This document shows positions 1-10,143 of a DNA stretch of 64,000 bases, piece after piece. The number at the start of each line of letters is the position of its first letter. The first letter of the stretch is position 1. This stretch comes from Bacteroides finegoldii DSM 17565 (lineage in GTDB: Bacteria; Bacteroidota; Bacteroidia; Bacteroidales; Bacteroidaceae). Both the position numbers and the translations under genes were made by a program. The notes beneath the pieces were generated by a model. That model did not search any database and was not told where the DNA came from. It saw only the letters and a program-made list of their open reading frames with translations. The stretch is taken from contig NZ_GG688318.1 of the NCBI RefSeq assembly GCF_000156195.1, positions 41,621-105,620 on the forward strand, written 5' to 3'.

Positions 1-906
1 AAGGACATGTTGCTAGCACTGGAAATTCCACACTTCATCGGCTACGACAACCCGGAAGTCAATGCCGGAAACATGCACACTACCGGCTATGATATTGAAG
101 TTGGCTGGAGGGACAAAGTCGGTGATTTCACTTACTCCATTTCCGCTAATCTGTCAGATTTTACCTCCAAAATGGGAAACCTGAATGGTACACAGTTCCT
201 AGGCAATCAGGTAAAAATGGAAGGAAGTGAATATAACGAATGGTATGGTTACGTAAGCGATGGCTTGTTCCTGACTCAGGAAGACGTGGACAAGTCGCCC
301 AAACTGAACAACAGCGTCAAAGTGGGTGATATTAAGTACAAGGATATTTCCGGACCGGACGGTGTCCCCGACGGAGTTATCTCACCTGAGTATGACCGTG
401 TACTTTTGGGCGGTTCCCTGCCTCACTATATGTTTGGACTCACTTTCAATGCTGCCTATAAAGGCTGGGACTTTGGATTGACACTACAAGGTGTTGGAAG
501 TCAGAAATCTCAAATCAGTGCTGCAATGATTGAAGGGCTTCGAGACAACTGGCTCAATTTCCCTACTATTCTTGACGGCAATTATTGGAGTCCGAAAAAT
601 ACGGATGAGCAGAATGCGACAGCCAAATATCCGCGCCTGACTCGCACCAATCGGGATGCTAATTTCTGTATGTCTGATTATTGGCTTTACAACGGTCGGT
701 ACATTCGTTTAAAAAATCTCTCTGTCGGTTATACGCTCCCCAAAGCATGGACTACGAAGGCGTGTATGAATACAGTCCGTCTTTATGTAAGCGGAAGTGA
801 CCTGTTTACCATCAGTAATGCCCCCAAAGGATGGGATCCGGAAGTAAGTACAGAAGGGTATCCTATTACCACCTCTCTAATATTTGGTGTTTCTATTAAT
901 TTCTAG
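1..906 (+). CDS. SusC/RagA-type TonB-dependent outer-membrane transporter, C-terminal part
   Basis: Partial gene: the reading frame is open from base 1, so the N-terminus (signal peptide, carboxypeptidase-like domain, plug) lies outside the window. The remaining ~300 residues show the alternating aromatic/polar beta-strand pattern of a TonB-dependent barrel. They include the family-typical stretch LGGSLPHYMFGLTFNAAYKGWD, a late YIRLKNLSVGYTLP segment, and a terminal strand ending in FGVSINF with a final Phe. SusC proteins import oligosaccharides across the outer membrane with a SusD lid. A SusD gene follows after 11 nt, which confirms the assignment. The Met at position 7 is internal, not a start. 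Confidence 0.95.
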   Translation, partial: KDMLLALEIPHFIGYDNPEVNAGNMHTTGYDIEVGWRDKVGDFTYSISANLSDFTSKMGNLNGTQFLGNQVKMEGSEYNEWYGYVSDGLFLTQEDVDKSPKLNNSVKVGDIKYKDISGPDGVPDGVISPEYDRVLLGGSLPHYMFGLTFNAAYKGWDFGLTLQGVGSQKSQISAAMIEGLRDNWLNFPTILDGNYWSPKNTDEQNATAKYPRLTRTNRDANFCMSDYWLYNGRYIRLKNLSVGYTLPKAWTTKACMNTVRLYVSGSDLFTISNAPKGWDPEVSTEGYPITTSLIFGVSINF

Positions 907-917
907 CCATAAAAAAC

Positions 918-2636
918 ATGAAAAAGTTACTCTTATATATCGGGGCAGGAATACTCTTACTCTCTGCCTGCCATGATCTCAATTTAAATCCATTGTCAAG
1001 CGGTTCTACTGAAAACTGGTATTCCACGGAAACTGAAGTGCAGATGGCCGTTGATGAGTTATATCGATATGACTTCTGGCCGGAAGACGGACAACAACAG
1101 ACCGACTGGTCGGACGACTATACTTCACGCGATCTCCTGACCTCTTTTGATGACGGAACTCTAAATGGACAAAATGCTTGGGTTACCAGTTTATGGGGCA
1201 ATCAGTACAAAGCTATTTCACGTGCCAATGCAGTTATTGAGAAATCGCATCGTGCTATCGAAAATGGCGCATCTGCCACTACTATTAACCGCCTGATTGC
1301 CGAAGCCAAATTCCATAGAGCTGCCGCTTATGCCAAACTGATTGTAAAGTTCGGTGACTTACCATTGGTATTAACCGATGTAAGTACAGAAGAAGGGTTG
1401 ACAATGGGACGTACGGATAAATCCATCGTATTGGCACAAATCTATAAAGATTTTGATGATGCAATTAGTGTGCTTCCAACTTCCTATACTGACCAACAGC
1501 GAGCCACCCAAGGTGCTGCACTGGCACTAAAAGCCCGGGTTGCCTTGATTATGGAAGATTGGGAAACAGCGGCCGATGCAGCCAAGGCGGTTATGGACTT
1601 GAATATTTATGAATTGCATCCCGATTTTGGCAATCTTTTTTTGTCTACTACAAAAAACTCGAATGAATTTATTTTCAAAATTCCACGTGATGCTACATAT
1701 GACATTTATCTGGGAACAGGAAACGGAGGAGTTAACCAGGTATACAATGATCTACCCCGTAACGTAGGAGGATGGACGCAGACCTGTCCGTCATGGGAGT
1801 TACTAGCTGCATTCACCTGTACCGACGGTCTGCTTATTAACGAATCACCACTCTTCGATCCGCATGAACCATTTGCAAATCGTGACCCACGTTTAGCAGA
1901 AACCATTGTACCATTTGGTTCCAACCACCTCGGTTATGAATACAACCCACACCCGGAGGCACTGACGTGTATGAACTATAATACGGGTGAAATCGTGACA
2001 AATTATGATACACGTGCCAATGCCCAATATGCTTCTTTCGATGGTCTGGTGTGGAAAAAAGGGATAGACGAAACATGGCTTCAGAATGGTTTCAAGGTAG
2101 ACCAGGATATTATCTATTGTCGTTATGCCGAAATATTGTTGACATATGCCGAGGCGAAAATCGAATTAAATGAGATAGATAACTCCGTATTGGATGCACT
2201 GAATGAGGTTCGGGCGCGTGCTTATGGTGTGGACAAGTCCGATAAGGCAAGTTATCCGGCTTTCACTTCTAACGACCAGTCCACACTTCGCCACCAGCTA
2301 CGTGTAGAACGTCGTATGGAAATGGCAAAGGAACACATGCGATATACGGATATCATCCGTTGGAAACTGGCCGAAAAGGTTATGAATCGCAAGACATATG
2401 GTATCCTTTATCCGGCCTCACTATGTATCGAACGGGTAACCAGTCAGGGAGATTGGTTTTGGGCTTTCACACCGGAAATGGACGAGGATGGTTGTGCAGA
2501 TTTCTCCAAATTGGAAGAAGCGGGTAAATGTCAGGCACTTGCTGTACGTAGTTGGAACGATCGCCAATATTTGTGGCCTATCCCTACTACGGAACTTCAG
2601 ATCAACGAGAACTTAAAACAAAATCCCGGCTATTAA
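918..2636 (+). CDS. SusD/RagB-family glycan-binding lipoprotein
   Basis: Outer-membrane surface lipoprotein that caps the SusC barrel and binds the glycan. The 572-residue protein starts with a lipoprotein signal (MKKLLLYIGAGILLLSAC, lipidated Cys18). It then shows the SusD N-terminal signature (LNPLSSGSTENWYSTETEVQMAVDELY) and the TPR-like helices with AEAKFHRAAAYAKLIVKFGD. The C-terminal half carries YAEILLTYAEAKIELNE and LRVERRMEMAKEHMRYTDIIRWK, both classic for the family. It lies 11 nt after SusC and is presumably co-transcribed with it. Which glycan is bound cannot be read from the sequence; the GH20 next door suggests N-acetylhexosamine-containing host glycans. Confidence 0.95.
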   Translation: MKKLLLYIGAGILLLSACHDLNLNPLSSGSTENWYSTETEVQMAVDELYRYDFWPEDGQQQTDWSDDYTSRDLLTSFDDGTLNGQNAWVTSLWGNQYKAISRANAVIEKSHRAIENGASATTINRLIAEAKFHRAAAYAKLIVKFGDLPLVLTDVSTEEGLTMGRTDKSIVLAQIYKDFDDAISVLPTSYTDQQRATQGAALALKARVALIMEDWETAADAAKAVMDLNIYELHPDFGNLFLSTTKNSNEFIFKIPRDATYDIYLGTGNGGVNQVYNDLPRNVGGWTQTCPSWELLAAFTCTDGLLINESPLFDPHEPFANRDPRLAETIVPFGSNHLGYEYNPHPEALTCMNYNTGEIVTNYDTRANAQYASFDGLVWKKGIDETWLQNGFKVDQDIIYCRYAEILLTYAEAKIELNEIDNSVLDALNEVRARAYGVDKSDKASYPAFTSNDQSTLRHQLRVERRMEMAKEHMRYTDIIRWKLAEKVMNRKTYGILYPASLCIERVTSQGDWFWAFTPEMDEDGCADFSKLEEAGKCQALAVRSWNDRQYLWPIPTTELQINENLKQNPGY

Positions 2637-2708
2637 ATGCAGGAAAGTTGTTGATAGTCCGGGAAAAGGTAACTCCTTAATTATTCACCCTTTTATTTTT
2701 CTAACTTT

Positions 2709-4676
2709 ATGATTGGAAAGAGCTATATTTTTCACCTTTTTCTATTTCTTCTCATATTACCAGACAGTATTTATTCTCAAGATAATATTTGTCTGATCCC
2801 GCAAGTTGAAAGCATGGTCCGGAAAAAAGGTACGCTATCCATCGAACGTCTGGAAAGCATCCATTTCCCGGACGAATGGAAAAATACAGGAAACCTCCTT
2901 GTCAGCGATCTGAAAGAACTGGCAAATTTGTCTGTCATGGTGAATGCCTCAAATCCTTCCATTCATGTAAAAAAGGTGAAAATGCAGGAGCCGGAAATGT
3001 ACATGCTGGAAATTACAAAGCAGGGGATCATCATAGAAGCAGGTGACCAGACAGGTATGATTCATGCTTTTTCCACTCTTTTACAATTGATTCTGGGAAG
3101 TGAGGGAAAAGAGTTACCCCGGCTCATAATCCACGACAAACCCCGTTTTAGTTACAGGGGAGTCATGATAGATTGTAGCCGCCATTTCTGGACTATCGAA
3201 CAACTTAAAAAGTATACCAAACAATTGGCCTTTTTTAAACTTAACACTTTACATCTGCACTTGACAGACAATCAAGGCTGGCGTCTGTATCTGGACCAAT
3301 ATCCGGATTTAGCGTTCAAAGGTACGTACTACCGGACATTCGAGGATCTATCGGGACATTATTATCGTAAAAGCGAGTTGCAGGAATTGATCAACTATGC
3401 CGCCATGTACGGCATAGAGATCATTCCGGAGATTGACCTTCCGGGACACTGTCTGGCCTTGCTTGCAGCCCTTCCCCAACTGTCATGTAAAGGCGGAAAA
3501 TTTGAAGCCTATCCAGAGGAACTGGACGGACAAAAACGGAAGAGAGCAGATGAGAATATGCTGTGTATAGGAAATCCTGAAACCTATAGGTTTGTGGAAA
3601 AACTGGTAGCAGAACTCACTGATCTCTTCCCTTCATCATTCATACATCTGGGAGGAGATGAAGTGTCGACACATCTATGGGAACAATGTCCGAAATGCCA
3701 AAAGATTTACAAACAAGAGAATATGACTTCATGGCACGAGTTACAGGACTATTTTACGAAACGAGTTAGTGAAATTGTACGTTCCAAGGGAAAAAGGATG
3801 ATAGGTTGGGATGAAATAAATGACCGTAATGCCGCTGACATCAGTGACGTGATCATGATCTGGCAACGTGATGGAAGAGAACAGCAACAGAAAGCTTTGA
3901 AAAGAGGGTTGTCAGTCATTATGTCTCCTAAGGATCCCTGTTACTTTGATTTCGGGTATTCACGGAATTCCACACGCAGATTGTATGAATGGGAACCAGT
4001 TGGCAAAGAATGTACGAATACTCAAGCACATCTCGTCAAGGGAGGACAGGCTAATTTGTGGACTGAATTCATTACAACCTCGGATGAGGTGGAAAGGATG
4101 TTATATCCCAGAACTTGTGCCTTGGCCGAAACCCTCTGGAACACGAAAGAAAAGAAAGAATGGGAAGGGTTCCGACAACGTATCAGCAAGTTCGGTGCTA
4201 TTATGGAAAAACTGAATATCTGTTACTTCAAAGACGAGGATTGGGATAACACAGGTTTTGTTCCGCAAAGCGAACAAAGGCCCCGTCTTGTATGTCCTGC
4301 CCGTATCGATACCAATATGAAGGGAATCAAGTATTATATGCCTGAATATGCGTTTGACGGTGATATACAGACTTTCTTTGCAACCCCCTATTCCTTAAAA
4401 AAAGGAGATTATTTTACTCTTACTTTGGAAAAAAGACAAGCAGTACAGGAAATCAGAATTGTGTTTGATGTTTCAAAGGAACATCCGGAACATGTACAAT
4501 TATCTGTCAGCGAGGACGGTACAATATTTAAGAAAGTAGCTGCAGATAACAAAAATGGAGAATTGTCAGCATCTTTCAGTACACTAGCCATGATTAAAGC
4601 CCTCAAAATGGAATTGACAACTCCACTGATGGCCCGGCTGACTATCAAGGAGATTATCCTTCGCTACTATGAATAA
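2709..4676 (+). CDS. Secreted GH20 beta-N-acetylhexosaminidase with C-terminal accessory domain
   Basis: Glycoside hydrolase family 20 enzyme that removes terminal beta-linked GlcNAc or GalNAc by substrate-assisted catalysis. The 655-residue protein has a signal peptide (to about residue 23) and an N-terminal GH20b-like domain (about 25-140). The catalytic barrel follows from about 145: RGVMIDCSRHFW, NTLHLHLTDNQGWRL, then the catalytic pair Asp317-Glu318 in HLGGDEV, and later LWTEF and the final barrel region near 480. The last ~140 residues look like a beta-sandwich accessory or carbohydrate-binding domain (DGDIQTFFATPYSLKKGDYFTL resembles an F5/8-type fold). It is the third gene of the utilisation locus. 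Specificity for GlcNAc versus GalNAc is not resolvable here. Confidence 0.93.
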   Translation: MIGKSYIFHLFLFLLILPDSIYSQDNICLIPQVESMVRKKGTLSIERLESIHFPDEWKNTGNLLVSDLKELANLSVMVNASNPSIHVKKVKMQEPEMYMLEITKQGIIIEAGDQTGMIHAFSTLLQLILGSEGKELPRLIIHDKPRFSYRGVMIDCSRHFWTIEQLKKYTKQLAFFKLNTLHLHLTDNQGWRLYLDQYPDLAFKGTYYRTFEDLSGHYYRKSELQELINYAAMYGIEIIPEIDLPGHCLALLAALPQLSCKGGKFEAYPEELDGQKRKRADENMLCIGNPETYRFVEKLVAELTDLFPSSFIHLGGDEVSTHLWEQCPKCQKIYKQENMTSWHELQDYFTKRVSEIVRSKGKRMIGWDEINDRNAADISDVIMIWQRDGREQQQKALKRGLSVIMSPKDPCYFDFGYSRNSTRRLYEWEPVGKECTNTQAHLVKGGQANLWTEFITTSDEVERMLYPRTCALAETLWNTKEKKEWEGFRQRISKFGAIMEKLNICYFKDEDWDNTGFVPQSEQRPRLVCPARIDTNMKGIKYYMPEYAFDGDIQTFFATPYSLKKGDYFTLTLEKRQAVQEIRIVFDVSKEHPEHVQLSVSEDGTIFKKVAADNKNGELSASFSTLAMIKALKMELTTPLMARLTIKEIILRYYE

Positions 4677-4691
4677 ACAAGTATAAGAATA

Positions 4692-6572
4692 ATGAAAATT
4701 GTTATGATAAAAAAAATTATATATATTTCTCTCATCTGGATGGTATTTCACGGAGCGAGTCTTCATGCTGCCAGTTTATTGGTAGAAGCAGAAAGTTTCA
4801 CGGAAAAAGGAGGCTGGGTAGTGGACCAACAATTTATGGACTTGATGGGATCACCTTATTTACTGGCACACGGTCTAGGTAGTCCTGTTGAAAATGCGAG
4901 TACCAATGTACAACTTCCAGAAAATGGCACATATTATATTTTTGTACGCACCTACAACTGGACGTCTCCATGGCAGGAGGGTGAAGGGCCCGGATTGTTC
5001 GGTTTGTCAGTAAACGGAAAGAAAATCTCTTACCGGTTGGGTATTATAGGCAATCAGTGGATATGGCAGTATGCCGGGCAATATCAGGCAACAGAAAAGA
5101 ATATTCACATTGTTTTGCATGACTTGAAAGGTTTTGACGGGCGGTGTGATGCTATTTATTTTACGACACGGAAAGATGATATTCCGCCATCGGATATGGC
5201 GGCTTTAAATAACTTTCGTCGTGCTAAACTTGGATTATTAGCCCCCCCAAAAACAGAATCATATGATTTAGTAGTTATAGGTGCAGGTATTGCAGGTATG
5301 AGTACAGCAGTATCTGCCGCCCGCCTGGGCTGTAAAGTCGCACTTATCAATGATCGCCCTGTAGTCGGTGGAAACAATAGTTCCGAGATTCGTGTTCATT
5401 TGGGAGGAGCTATCGAGATCGGAAAATATCCTGAACTGGGGGGGCTGCAAAAAGAGTTCGGTCCCGTCAAGGAGGGTAATGCACAACCGGCAGGCAATTA
5501 TGAAGATCATAAAAAAATGGAATGGCTGCAAGCTGAAACTAATGTTTCCCTGTTTCTTAATTATCGGGCATTTTCGGTGAAGAAGGAAGAGGACCGGATC
5601 ATCTCGATAACCGCTTGTCATATTGAATCCGGTGAAGAAATCGAATTTTATGGTCGTTTATTTGCTGACTGTACTGGTGATGGCACTATCGGTTATCTGG
5701 CCGGGGCAGACTATCGTATGGGCCGTGAAAGCCGTTCTGAATACGGTGAGACTATAGCTCCCGAAATAGCTGATAGCTTAGTAATGGGCACTTCTGTTCA
5801 ATGGTATTCTGTGGAAGACACAAAAACATCCTATTTTCCGGAATTCCGGTACGGCATCGAATTCAATGAGGAGACCTGTGAACCTGTCACTTATGGTGAA
5901 TGGACTTGGGAAACCGGAATGAATAAAAATCAGATTAATGATTCTGAACAAATACGTGACTATGGAATGTTAGTTATATATTCTAATTGGAGCTACTTGA
6001 AAAATCAATCGGAACGAAGAAAATATTATAAAAAACGTTCATTGGAATGGGTAGCCTACATTGCCGGAAAGCGGGAATCCCGGAGGCTATTGGGCGACTA
6101 TGTACTGAAAGAGGATGATTTAACAAAGCACGTAGCCCATGAGGACGCATCTTTCACTACTACCTGGAGTATTGATCTGCACCGGCCCGACCCCGAGAAT
6201 ACCCGGTATTTCCCGGGACGGGAATTCAAAGCGACGACAGACCATGTAGTAATTTATCCCTATCCTGTTCCCTACCGATGTCTTTATTCCCGTAATATAG
6301 ACAATCTGTTCATGGCAGGACGCAATATCAGTGTCACACATGTTGCCTTGGGAACCGTACGAGTTATGCGCACTACAGGTATGATGGGGGAAGTTGTAGG
6401 CATGGCAGCCTCACTATGCAAAAAATATCAAGCCACTCCCCGTGACATATACCATTATTATTTGGAGGAATTAAAATCACTCATGCAAAAGGGAGTGAAT
6501 AAAAAGGGATTACCGAATAATCAACGATATAATGAAGGAGGCAGGCTAAACCAGATACCGAAGGTAAAGTAA
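4692..6572 (+). CDS. Secreted FAD-dependent oxidoreductase with N-terminal carbohydrate-binding-like domain
   Basis: 626 residues. A signal peptide (ending near ASLHA) is followed by a beta-rich domain of ~150 residues starting at LLVEAESFTEKGGW, which resembles carbohydrate-binding modules. From about residue 190 a Rossmann FAD domain begins (YDLVVIGAGIAGMS, GxGxxG at 197-202), followed by VVGGNNSSEIR and later LFADCTGDGTIGYLAGADYRMG and LFMAGRNIS. This is the FAD_oxidored family often found in Bacteroidetes glycan loci, where it probably oxidises a sugar or glycoside; no substrate can be named. An internal ATG at 4704 (MIKKII) is an equally good start. It begins 15 nt after the GH20 stop, so it is in the same operon. 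Confidence 0.85.
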   Translation: MKIVMIKKIIYISLIWMVFHGASLHAASLLVEAESFTEKGGWVVDQQFMDLMGSPYLLAHGLGSPVENASTNVQLPENGTYYIFVRTYNWTSPWQEGEGPGLFGLSVNGKKISYRLGIIGNQWIWQYAGQYQATEKNIHIVLHDLKGFDGRCDAIYFTTRKDDIPPSDMAALNNFRRAKLGLLAPPKTESYDLVVIGAGIAGMSTAVSAARLGCKVALINDRPVVGGNNSSEIRVHLGGAIEIGKYPELGGLQKEFGPVKEGNAQPAGNYEDHKKMEWLQAETNVSLFLNYRAFSVKKEEDRIISITACHIESGEEIEFYGRLFADCTGDGTIGYLAGADYRMGRESRSEYGETIAPEIADSLVMGTSVQWYSVEDTKTSYFPEFRYGIEFNEETCEPVTYGEWTWETGMNKNQINDSEQIRDYGMLVIYSNWSYLKNQSERRKYYKKRSLEWVAYIAGKRESRRLLGDYVLKEDDLTKHVAHEDASFTTTWSIDLHRPDPENTRYFPGREFKATTDHVVIYPYPVPYRCLYSRNIDNLFMAGRNISVTHVALGTVRVMRTTGMMGEVVGMAASLCKKYQATPRDIYHYYLEELKSLMQKGVNKKGLPNNQRYNEGGRLNQIPKVK

Positions 6573-6636
6573 GGATACATCTCTGTCTGCCAGATTTCCA
6601 CATACGAAAGTTTAACAATTTATTAGATTAGGCATT

Positions 6637-7833
6637 ATGATAAGAAAAATCATATTCTTAGAAATGTTATTATTGGGAATAGCTACATTCCTGTATTCGC
6701 AAGATGAAATTTCCAAAATAACAATAACTCATGGACCTTACTTGCAAAACGTGGGATCTAACGAAGCTACCATTGTATGGATAACGGATAAGCCCTCTAT
6801 AGGATGGGTGGAACTGGCCTCAGATGGCAACGGCAGTTTTTACGCCAAAGAGCATCCGCGTTATTTTGACACGTCTAATGGCATCAAGAATACATCAACC
6901 ATCCATGCCGTTAAAGTCAAGGGACTGACACCGGGAAAACAATATCGTTACCGTGTTTTTGCTCAGGAAGTGTTGAAACATACTGGGTATAAAATCATTT
7001 ATGGAAGTTATGCTTCCACTGATGTCTATTATCGTAAACCGCTTACTTTTCATACCTGCAATCCGCAAGCGCCTGCCACCTCTTTTGTAATGGTCAACGA
7101 TATACATGGGGACAACAAACTGCTGGAGGACTTAATGTCCCGTTGTAACCTTACGCAAACCGACTTTGTTCTTTTTAATGGTGATATGCTCTCTTTCATA
7201 AATAGTGAAGATCAGCTTTTCAAGGGGTTTATGGATACGGCTGTACGACTTTTCGCTTCTGAGATCCCGATGTACTACGCCCGTGGCAACCACGAAACAC
7301 GGGGAGTATTTGCAACCGAAATCCAACGTTATTTTTCTCCCTGTCAGGAACATCTTTATTATGCCTTTCGACAAGGTCCTGTCTATTGTATTGTTCTGGA
7401 TACGGGAGAAGATAAGCCTGATTCTGATATTGAATATGCCGGTATTACCCAATATGACCTCTACCGTACCGAACAGTCCGAATGGTTGGCCAGTATTTTG
7501 GAAAGTACCGAATATAAAGAAGCGCCTTTTAAAATAATTGTAGCTCACATTCCTCCCGCAGTTACTGAAGCTGGTCCCGATGAGGATTGGCATGGAAATG
7601 TAGAAGTAGAGCAGAAGTTTATGCCTTTATTACGCCAGGCTTATCCGGATTTAATGCTTTGTGGACACTTACATCGTTTTGTGCGTCATGATGCCACTGA
7701 CAAAACGTCTTTCCCCGTAGTAGTTAATTCCAATACATCTTTGCTACGTATTTATGCCACGACCACACAGATGAAGATAGAGGTAATGGATCGAGACGGA
7801 AAAATGCTGGATGAATTTATCATAAAAAAATAA
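6637..7833 (+). CDS. Secreted calcineurin-like metallophosphoesterase (purple-acid-phosphatase type)
   Basis: 398 residues with a signal peptide (MIRKIIFLEMLLLGIATFLYS), an N-terminal fibronectin-III-like domain (HGPYLQNVGSNEATIVWITDKP) and a calcineurin-type metallophosphoesterase domain. The metal-binding motifs appear in order: NDIHGD (near 153), FNGDML (near 180), RGNHE (near 216), VAHIPP and CGHLHR (near 345). It should hydrolyse a phosphomonoester in the periplasm or outside the cell. It closes the gene run after a 64-nt gap and directly abuts mobile-element debris. Removal of phosphate groups from the glycan target is a plausible inference, not shown. Confidence 0.88.
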   Translation: MIRKIIFLEMLLLGIATFLYSQDEISKITITHGPYLQNVGSNEATIVWITDKPSIGWVELASDGNGSFYAKEHPRYFDTSNGIKNTSTIHAVKVKGLTPGKQYRYRVFAQEVLKHTGYKIIYGSYASTDVYYRKPLTFHTCNPQAPATSFVMVNDIHGDNKLLEDLMSRCNLTQTDFVLFNGDMLSFINSEDQLFKGFMDTAVRLFASEIPMYYARGNHETRGVFATEIQRYFSPCQEHLYYAFRQGPVYCIVLDTGEDKPDSDIEYAGITQYDLYRTEQSEWLASILESTEYKEAPFKIIVAHIPPAVTEAGPDEDWHGNVEVEQKFMPLLRQAYPDLMLCGHLHRFVRHDATDKTSFPVVVNSNTSLLRIYATTTQMKIEVMDRDGKMLDEFIIKK

Positions 7834-8222
7834 AAAGCTTTGCATTAGTACTTGGCAAGTAATTATTCGGGTGACAATTACTTCTTAATCAATGAAGCTG
7901 GTTTCTGCAGATTCTGCATGTATGAGAGGCTGATGAATTTAGGAATAACCAACATTTACGGGGTAATCCAGTCGATGTGCCTACCATGAGCAAGGAGAAG
8001 TTACGCAAGACCAATGCTGTGAATTGTAGCAAATTGGCCCACGAGTTACCTTTCGGTTCATTTGAAAAGGAATTATATTCTGGGGAGGAAACCACAAAAA
8101 TACGCTCTTTATAAGACTAAGAAACCTGATTGCAAAAGACAGCATACATACCAAGAACCGTATCAAGTCTTTGCTCGTTTTTATGGTGTGGAAATATCGA
8201 GAATGTTTGCCCGATGTACCAT
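7834..8222 (+). pseudogene. IS110-family transposase fragment, multiply frameshifted (piece A)
   Basis: No intact reading frame, but translating across frames recovers a continuous IS110-type transposase segment. In order: YLASNYSGDNYFLINEAGFC (with one in-frame TAG before it), then after a frame change NPVDVPTMSKEKLRKTNAVN, then after another change RLRNLIAKDSIHTKNRIKSL, then FYGVEISRMFAR. These match the YEAGFCGF / NPADVPTxxKEKxRKTD / KNRIKSxLxFYG blocks of the DEDD transposase N-terminal half. At least three frameshifts make it dead. The fragment abuts the phosphoesterase stop codon at its 5' side. The preceding ~37 residues of the same protein type lie about 2 kb away on the other strand. 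Confidence 0.72.
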
Positions 8223-8267
8223 TAGCTAGGGATATTCCTAAAATAGGAAAATTTAAGGCAACTAATT

Positions 8268-10142
8268 CATTGCGAGTTAGTTGCCTTTTGGAGTTTGCCC
8301 GACATGGGCATAATCTAATGGGTGTAAGTCCCCATCGCAGCCTTATATCGGCAAGCGTACAGCCGACGGCAATGGTGTCCGTAGTGATTCGGCATCTAAA
8401 GGAAGTCTTAGGCAAAGCACTGACCTGACGTACAGAAACTTGATACTAAGGCATATGAGTGTGGGTAAGTCTGCCAAACAAGATAAAGCCCTATAGCTAT
8501 ATGGAACACTCGGTGTAAATCAAGCAGGTATAAGTGTGAAAGATTATATTCTTAATCGGGGAGGTCTCACGGACGTGTGGAGCATGTGTTTAGATTGCCA
8601 AACACGGAGTAAAGCTTATTGTGAGAAGTCAGCAGAAGCCATAGTACTTAAGTTCTTTTTAAGGAAGGGCTGAATCGCAATAGCTATAAACACGTAACTA
8701 ACTCTAAATAGGAAAGAATGCATAAAATAAGAGTCATAGAAAGTACACTTGGCTACCCTCAAAAGAATAGGATGGAATCCGAAAGCTATGAGGGAGTGCA
8801 GACCTATATGGACATGAAAGACGGCAGTTTGATAGCAGTGCAACCAAATAAAGATGACTTAATGAGTCAAATTCTTTCTCCCGACAATCTCAATCGTGCC
8901 TATCTACAAGTGGTACGAAACAAAGGGGTTGGAGGTGTTGATAGAATGGATTTTAAGCAACTGCTTCCCTATCTTCATGAACACAAATCAGAACTTATCG
9001 AGTCGATACGCATTGGAAGGTACAAACCGAATTCAGTGCGTAGGGTAGATATAGCCAAGGATAACGGGAAGAAACGGCTTATAGGCATCCCAACCGTTGT
9101 TGACCGCTTGATACAACAAGCCATCGTCCAAGTGCTATCGCCTATCTACGAACGCCAGTTCAGCCCAAGCAGTTTTGGGTTTCGCCCCGACGTAGTGCGC
9201 ATGTAGCATTGCTCCAAGTGTGCTGTTATACAAGCGAAGGCTACAAATATGCTGTAGGCATAGACCTTGTTAGATTCTTTGATACGGTAAACCATAGTTT
9301 CTTACTGAGAATACTGTCAAGGACAATAAATGACGGGCGTGTCATTTCTCTTATACACAAGTATCTTACAAGCGGAGTAATGATAGGTAAGCATTATGAA
9401 CCAAGTATAGAGGGTACACCACAAGGCGCCCCTTTGAGCCCCTTGCTCAGCAATATCCTGCTGAACGAACTAGACAAGGAATTGGAGAGACGTGGACACT
9501 GCTTTGTACGCTATGCAGATGATAGCATGATACTGTGCAAAAGTAAGAGGTCCGCCGAACGCGTATGCTCAAGCATAACGGACTTTTCCTTCTATTTCAC
9601 GAAAGGCAAATGCAGGCTGTATGTTCACAAGACAACAAAAGAGAAATTCAAACGTAAGGTTAAATCTCTTACCAGACGTAGTAACAGCATGGGTTATGCC
9701 CAACGTAAAGAGATACTCTGGCAAACCTTTAGAGGTTGGATAGGGTATTTCAAATATGCAGACATGAGGAGTCTGCTGATTCCATTAGACCAATGGTATC
9801 GCAGACACTTGCGTATGTGTATATGGAAATGTTGGAAGAGAGTGAAGACTCGCTTTTCAAATTTGCAGAAATGTGGAATACCGAAAGGTAAGGCTTGGGA
9901 GTGGGCAAATACTCGGAAAGGGTATTGGCGTTGTACGCGTGCCTTTCTTCAGAATGCTATTGAGGACGAGGCTCTTCGGAAAGCGGGGTATCCAATGTTA
10001 TCTCATCTTTATAAGCAAATACATATAGATTGCGAAACCGCCGTATGCGGAACCGCTTGTACGGTAGGGTGAGATTGTGCCACGAGAAGCATGTGCTAAA
10101 TGCTTCGCAACTATGTAGGAGATGAGGGTAGGTCCCTCGCAA
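8268..10142 (+). mobile_element. Degenerate group II intron
   Basis: About 450 nt of structured non-coding sequence precede a broken intron-encoded protein. They contain typical intron domain I text, such as GGTGTAAGTCCCCATCGCAG near 8330 and GTGTGGAGCATGTG near 8574. After the protein comes a domain-V-like hairpin around 10036-10070 (CCGTATGCGG / CCGCTTGTACGG). The 5' boundary is inferred from the sequence TTGCGAGTTAG near 8268, an imperfect version of the usual GTGCG start; the 3' end near 10140 is approximate. The intron is unlikely to be mobile because its reverse transcriptase is destroyed, although its RNA might still fold. Confidence 0.7.
8718..10072 (+). pseudogene. Group II intron reverse transcriptase/maturase, frameshifted and internally deleted
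   Basis: The N-terminal RT part (MSQILSPDNLNRAYLQVVRN, then SFGFRP) runs into a stop at 9204-9206. The continuation RRSAHVALLQVCCYTSEGYKY is in another frame. The shift maps to a C run at 9185-9188: five Cs would restore FRPRRSAH, four are present. Further on, the QGAPLSPLLSNILLNELDKE and YADDSMILCKS motifs are intact. However, the text jumps from SSITDF directly to SFYFTKGKCRLY, where family members carry roughly 20-30 more residues (the region around LKVNREKT), so an in-frame deletion is also likely. The C-terminal maturase helices and FRGWIGYFKYAD motif remain. Both lesions make the protein non-functional. Confidence 0.85.
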
Positions 10143-10143
10143 T

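Noticed and set aside
8320..8720. Structured region considered as a riboswitch
   Set aside because: Its place just ahead of a group II reverse transcriptase and the domain-V-like hairpin downstream identify it as intron RNA.
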